Below are positions 59,731 to 64,000 of a DNA stretch of 64,000 nucleotides, one piece after another. Location of the stretch: contig NW_026731948.1 in assembly GCF_028476545.1 (NCBI RefSeq), positions 209,001-273,000 on the forward strand, read 5' to 3'. A program made the position numbers and the translations under genes. The stretch comes from Physella acuta (taxonomy: Eukaryota > Mollusca > Gastropoda > Physidae). Numbering within the stretch: position 1 is the first letter of the stretch; each line of letters begins with the position of its first letter. The notes beneath the pieces were generated by a model. The model did not search any database. It had not been told where the DNA came from and saw only the letters and a program-made list of their open reading frames with translations.

Positions 59731-59809
59731 TGAGGCAACTTTTTTTTTTTTTTTCACATTACTAGCTGTTGCCTCAGCAGATTTTATGCACCTATAACCG
59801 ATAGATTAC
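59731..59809 (+). repeat. foldback family core, copy f
   Basis: GAGGCAACT, a T-run, CACATTACTAGC and CGATAGATTAC are in the same order as in copies c-e. Confidence 0.65.
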
Positions 59810-60151
59810 TTAAGATATTCATATTGAAGATAAGATTAAAAATTAAAGATTTGTAAAGAAGAAATCAGGTGGAATCTAGATTCTAGATCTATCTAAATTC
59901 ATTAGATTAATGATGATTATTGATTAGTTAGTGCCTATAGAAGATTACATTCTTTTTTAATAGAACTAATAAGCCTATTATTTTACTAATTCTTATTAGT
60001 TAGTAGTAAGGAAAGGTAGGGTTAAAAGTCACAATGTGACAATTTTGTTTCTTATATAGATCTAGATCTATATAGATTTAAAAAATTCAAAATCAACTTT
60101 GAAAATTTGAATTTGACTTGCTTTAAGGTTGGTGAAGAACAAAATGTGTAA

Positions 60152-61591
60152 CACCGCGTTTACACTTATGACATGTATACTAGACTTGACCTACTAAAGT
60201 GTATACTAAACATGTTACGTGTATATGGAACTTCTTCTGAGTTGCAGGGCACAAAACCACGCCCTGTTTTTGTTCTGGATCAAGTTTTTGTCTTCGCTCG
60301 CTGAGCGAAAACATAGGACATGTTCTGAATTTTCAGATGAGTGCGCATGCGTCCAAAGTAGTAAGCGCATCCTAGGTCTCAGCTGATTGCGAAATTAAAT
60401 ATAGATTCTGCTGATTTTGAGTTTTTTAGCACACGATTTCATAATTTATAACTTCTCTAGGCCCTACTAAAATTTACATTTTTATAATTACTTAGTATTT
60501 CTTTAATTAGTCTACATTCCAAACACGTTTTAATGAAATAATGTAGTGTCTAAGGCATGACAATTTTGCCTTAAAACCAGTTTAGGTATTAATTACGAAA
60601 ATAATAATTAATTAAAAATATAATTTAACCAAATTTATCTCCAATTTTTCCTTGACCAATATTTTGTTTTAAGTGTATCAACATATTTTCAGTTTCCGTC
60701 TGACATAAATAAATCTTTAGGCCCACCCACCAGAATGTGCTAGTAGATCACACATAATCAACTAACTATAAAAACAGGCAGATAAAAAAGTCATAGGCTA
60801 ATTATTTAGGTTTAAAATGGGACATAATTAACATAAAGAATTAAGTGGGGTGGGGGGATGTCATAGGCCCTACTCTAAAAACTAGATCTACTTTTATTCT
60901 TAATAATAGACTCAGTATAGTTATAACACGATCTCAATACGTTTAATGAACTTGGCAGATGCACGTTTTTGGAGAAATCTGGCCTTTCAGCTTTTTTGAG
61001 AAATCGGGCCTTTCAGCAAACAAATATTTAGCCCTGTTTATTGAAAGCTGTTTCTTAATGATATAGACAAGCAATTAGAGAAGCTGGGAAATGGCTACCA
61101 TGCAGTTGGGGTGGGAAGGGGTGGTTGTACTGCGGGATGGGAGGGAGGGGTTATAACAGGTGGGTAATGTCTACAACCCGTGGTATTATACACAGCATTA
61201 TATTTATTAAAACATTCTAGCTCCAGTAGCTGGCACTCCAGTAAAATTTATAAAATCTTGCATGTTCTCTAATTTTTTAGATAATTCATTGTTGAATCAC
61301 AAGCACCGTAGCTACACCATTTTCCTTTTTAAAAAAATAAAGCTGTGTGCCCACTATCTACGGTTTTTTTTTACTTTGATTACTCTTTATTTTAATTGTC
61401 TGGGCCTATATAGCAGAAGCTCCATGTCAAAGGTCATGCTTGTTTTATAAATGTTCTATAACATGTTCTGTAAGTGTAAACACTAAAGTATATATGTTCT
61501 GTGGAGAAAATTGTTCCAGATAAAAATAACTTATGGCGGGCTTTGTGTTCTGGAAATGTATAGTATACATGGCATAAGTGTAAACGCGGTA
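60152..61591. mobile_element. Harbinger-like non-autonomous DNA element (1.44 kb)
   Basis: The terminal inverted repeats of about 30 bp begin CCGCGTTTACACTTATG and continue to ATGTATACTA at both ends. They are flanked by TAA on each side (60149-60151 and 61592-61594), fitting the TWA target preference of PIF/Harbinger elements. Subterminal words such as ACATGTTCT are repeated. No transposase was recognised inside. Confidence 0.75.
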
Positions 61592-61594
61592 TAA

Positions 61595-61943
61595 GTAGAT
61601 TCATTTCATTTTAACACCATGACCATGAGTTTACTTTCATGTAAGGATCTTATCATTAGTTTTTAATTTTAATTGAATTAATAAATTTTCATCTTTTGTC
61701 AGCTTGTCCCTGTGACTTTTAGCCACACCTTGCCTTACTGCTATATACTTCAACTAAACTACTAGATGAAGATGAATCATATGAACTCAATGTTCGCTTG
61801 ATTTTACTCTCTGATGCAGCATGAGCACTGTCTTGTCAATTTTGCATAGTTCAGAAACGGTTGTTTATAAATTATTTTCTTTAGGTGTTTGATTACTTTT
61901 ACAATAATAATTACACAGATTGCTCTTGTACTTGCCAAATTTG
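61595..61943 (+). other. upstream region of the first MPV17L2-like gene
   Basis: Possible 5' UTR acceptors (TTTCTTTAG near 61883, TTACACAG near 61918) precede the ATG. The promoter is not identified. Confidence 0.35.
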
Positions 61944-62886
61944 ATGGCAAAATTACGTTTGCTCGTACGATCTCTGCAACAAGGGGGAAAATATCTGTTT
62001 TCAAAAGAATGTTTGCTATACACTAATACAGCATTAAGCTGTACGACTTCTGTTCTGGGAGATCTGATGCAACAGAATTATCAGCGTTTGAAAAATGATA
62101 ATACAAGAACCTGGAGCCCTACAAGAACTTTGAAGATGGCCATAACTGGCTTAGTTTTTGGACCCACTGTTCATTATTGGTATATTTTTTTGAATAATAA
62201 ATTTCCTGGCCGTAGCACAAAAGCTATAGTACAAAAGGTATGTCAACTGTGGTATATAGCTTCTATATTTACCTTTTAAGTTTGTTATGATCGAAGTGAA
62301 CACATTTGTAGCTGTGTTTTTTAAATTAATATAAGTTACCCTGCCATTTCCAACCTGACAATCAATAAAATATCTGACTATGACTATAAAGTGATAGTGT
62401 GGTCAGTACTAGACCCAGTCTTTCCCTCATTCATAATCCACACATTGGACCTGTGAGATCAATGGCTGATCTATGTGAAGTTACGTTGGCTAATGAAAAA
62501 GTGAAATGATTGTATCATAGAATTTCAGAATTGTTTACTTAAAATACACATATATTTTGAAGGCCACTGTAATAGTTTTATTTACTATTGGTTTTTAATA
62601 GGTTCTTTTGGATCAGTTCATTTTCTCACCAGTGTGTGTAACCATTTTCCTGGTAACCGTTGGAATTTGTGAAGGTCGAAGTCTTGATCAGTTGAAAAAT
62701 GATTTCAAAGACACAGGAACTCTCATGTTTTGTACAGACTTATTGCTGTGGGTACCTGCTCAAATTATCAACTTTTATTTCCTGTCACCGAAGTACCGTG
62801 TTTTGTATGATAACAGTGTATCTCTCGTGGCTGAAATGATTTATTCATATTTAAGATTTGATCATCGTTATGCAGAGGATAAATAA
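61944..62886 (+). CDS. MPV17L2: MPV17-like protein 2 (complete, two coding exons, 192 aa)
   Basis: Exons 61944-62237 (98 codons) and 62602-62886 (94 codons plus TAA) join in phase 0. The sequence carries the PXMP2/MPV17 family pattern: LYTNT and GDLMQQ near residues 27-45, RTLKMAITG, GPTVHYWYIFL near 75-85, VLLDQFIFSP at the exon junction, then LLLWVPAQIINFYFLSPKYR and a C-terminal segment that in relatives ends the fourth membrane helix. MPV17L2 is an inner-mitochondrial-membrane protein linked to mitoribosome assembly in mammals; the role here is inferred from family. The reading frame is open a little upstream of the ATG, which is the first ATG in frame. AATAAA at 63057-63062 may be its polyadenylation signal. 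Confidence 0.9.
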
Positions 62887-63062
62887 AAAAAATGATGGTT
62901 CCCTGATGTTTAGTATGATATTTTAAGCAGATTCTGAAAATTTTCTATTTTTATATTATCAGAATTATAGGATGAAGCGAATGCAATTATAAAAATTTTA
63001 AAGGACATTTACATATTTTGACTTGTGAATAATGCATTTATCCATTATATGTCATTAATAAA

Positions 63063-63695
63063 ACTAGCCTTCATACTACTGTCTTTTAGTTGTGTACTTC
63101 TTTCAACATTTGTAAATTTAATTTTTAAATTGTTTTATTTTTTTTTATTACAATATATTTTATACTGCTATTTCATGCATAAAAAGTTGTTCATTTTTTG
63201 TTATATTATGTGATTAACATTATTGGTTTGAATATTGGATTTTAATAACAGTTGTTATAGTTCCTGTTTGTCAATTTTTTCTAGTAGTTTTTGAGCTTAT
63301 TTTGCCAAACATTTTATTTTTCAATACAGGTTGATTTGTTAGAATTGTGTTGAATGCTTTAACAACTGCTAGCTTTGCAGCTGAATATGTTGGACAAATG
63401 ATGATGAAAGGTCAATTTAAAAATTCTTTTGTTTATTTTACAGCAACAAGTAATTCAAGCTCTACATCTGTTTGAATAAAGGCAGGCAAGTTGATGGGAA
63501 AAAAAGTTGTATTATGGAGAAAAAGTATCCAGAAGAATCAGTTTTTATGAGCTTAGCAAAGATTTTACACCTAATGCAGGATTTTAATTTTACGACAAGA
63601 TTGCTTCAAGTATTTAGTTTATTGATTGGCATAATTAATTACTTACATAAACCAGTAGCTTGTGTAAACCAGTCCTTAACAGTTTAAAACCAAAC
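63063..63695 (+). other. spacer between the two MPV17L2-like genes
   Basis: AT-rich, with a pyrimidine-rich TTTTACAG acceptor near 63,442 that may belong to a 5' UTR exon of the second gene. Confidence 0.35.
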
Positions 63696-64000
63696 ATGAT
63701 AACCAGGGCTCTCTCTGCAGTTTCTATTGCCTCTCGTCCAGTCGTGAAATTTCTTCGACAGAGAACTAGTATTTTGTTTAGTAAGAAGTTTATAGTATAC
63801 ACCAATACAGGCATAAGTATTACTATGTCAGTTAGTGGAGATTCAATACAACAACATTATCAGCGGTTAAAAAGTGATGGGGCTAGAACCTGGGATCTCA
63901 GACGAACAATGAAGATGGCTTTGACTGGTCTTGCTCTTGGACCTATTGTTCATTACTGGTATCTTTTCTTGGAAAAACGGTTCCCAGGGCGCTGCTTAAA
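63696..64000 (+). CDS. second MPV17-like protein 2, N-terminal exon (partial)
   Basis: From ATG 63696 the frame runs open to the window edge (101 codons). It aligns without gaps to the first gene over YTNTGISI, GDSIQQHYQRLKSDGARTW, RRTMKMALTGLALGP and HYWYLFLEKRFPGR, so it is a tandem paralogue in the same orientation. The N-terminus differs and is Arg/Ser-rich, as expected for a mitochondrial targeting region. A pyrimidine-AG just after the ATG (CTCTCTGCAG, ending at 63720) could be an acceptor, so the start is less certain than the body. The remainder (DQ, NF and C-terminal helices) lies outside the window. Confidence 0.88.
   Translation, partial: MITRALSAVSIASRPVVKFLRQRTSILFSKKFIVYTNTGISITMSVSGDSIQQHYQRLKSDGARTWDLRRTMKMALTGLALGPIVHYWYLFLEKRFPGRCL

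Noticed and set aside
61920-61943. Longer N-terminus of the first MPV17L2-like protein from a TTG
   Set aside because: The first ATG in frame is at 61944 and a possible splice acceptor lies immediately upstream.
62390-62440. Further minus-strand SINE fragment
   Set aside because: Only about 40 bp resembling the GGTCAGTACTAGACCCAG body motif remain, too short to annotate.
63472-63687. 71-codon plus-strand frame before the second MPV17L2-like gene
   Set aside because: It is out of frame with the paralogue and has no family motifs; it is probably 5' UTR or spacer.

Overview
The window looks like repeat-rich, AT-rich, intron-containing DNA from an animal, most likely a lophotrochozoan and probably a gastropod mollusc. 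The sequence shows spliced genes with GT-AG introns, a metazoan-type ribosomal protein eL13, a UshA/5'-nucleotidase-like cytosolic phosphatase, MPV17-like genes, tRNA-derived SINEs and many short hAT-type elements. The mollusc assignment is an inference from overall character and could not be checked.

Genes. (1) At the left edge (1-120, minus strand) an exon carries the start and P-loop of a Ras/Rab-like small GTPase that continues outside the window. Two candidate upstream coding exons on the same strand (near 10.5 kb and 28.7 kb) both begin with an acidic peptide, both end at a GTAAGT donor, and both join this exon in frame. The GTPase gene may therefore have very long 5' introns and alternative first exons, and most of the first 29 kb may be intronic. 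(2) At 40,999-47,165 (minus strand) there is a complete 13-exon gene for a 568-residue 5'-nucleotidase-family phosphatase. (3) At 49,877-50,934 (plus strand) is RPL13 (208 aa), with a TOP-like first exon near 48,491 that lies head-to-head with the noncoding first exon of the phosphatase gene. (4) At 61,944-62,886 (plus strand) is a complete two-exon MPV17L2-like gene, followed by a second paralogue from 63,696 that runs off the right edge.

Repeats fill the rest. 1-29 kb holds several large tandem arrays (a 34-bp palindrome-bearing unit at 3.9-4.9 kb; a 15-bp unit at 9.2-9.6 kb; a 25/18-bp array at 17.5-18.8 kb; a 28-bp array at 20.4-21.3 kb), tRNA-derived SINEs and nested hAT-like elements. 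35,895-40,540 is a very young LTR element with 5-bp target duplications and one long gag-like reading frame but no recognisable polymerase genes. 51.7-53.9 kb and 54.4-59.8 kb are mosaics of short elements, and the second contains a repeat family in both orientations that forms fold-back pairs. 60,152-61,591 is a Harbinger-like non-autonomous DNA element.

The most distinctive item is a family of short hAT-like MITEs whose interior is punctuated by runs of 8-16 cytosines (or guanines on the other strand). Copies lie at about 1.9, 7.7, 14.6, 23.6, 31.5, 53.1 and 53.7 kb. Two of them have perfect 8-bp target-site duplications.
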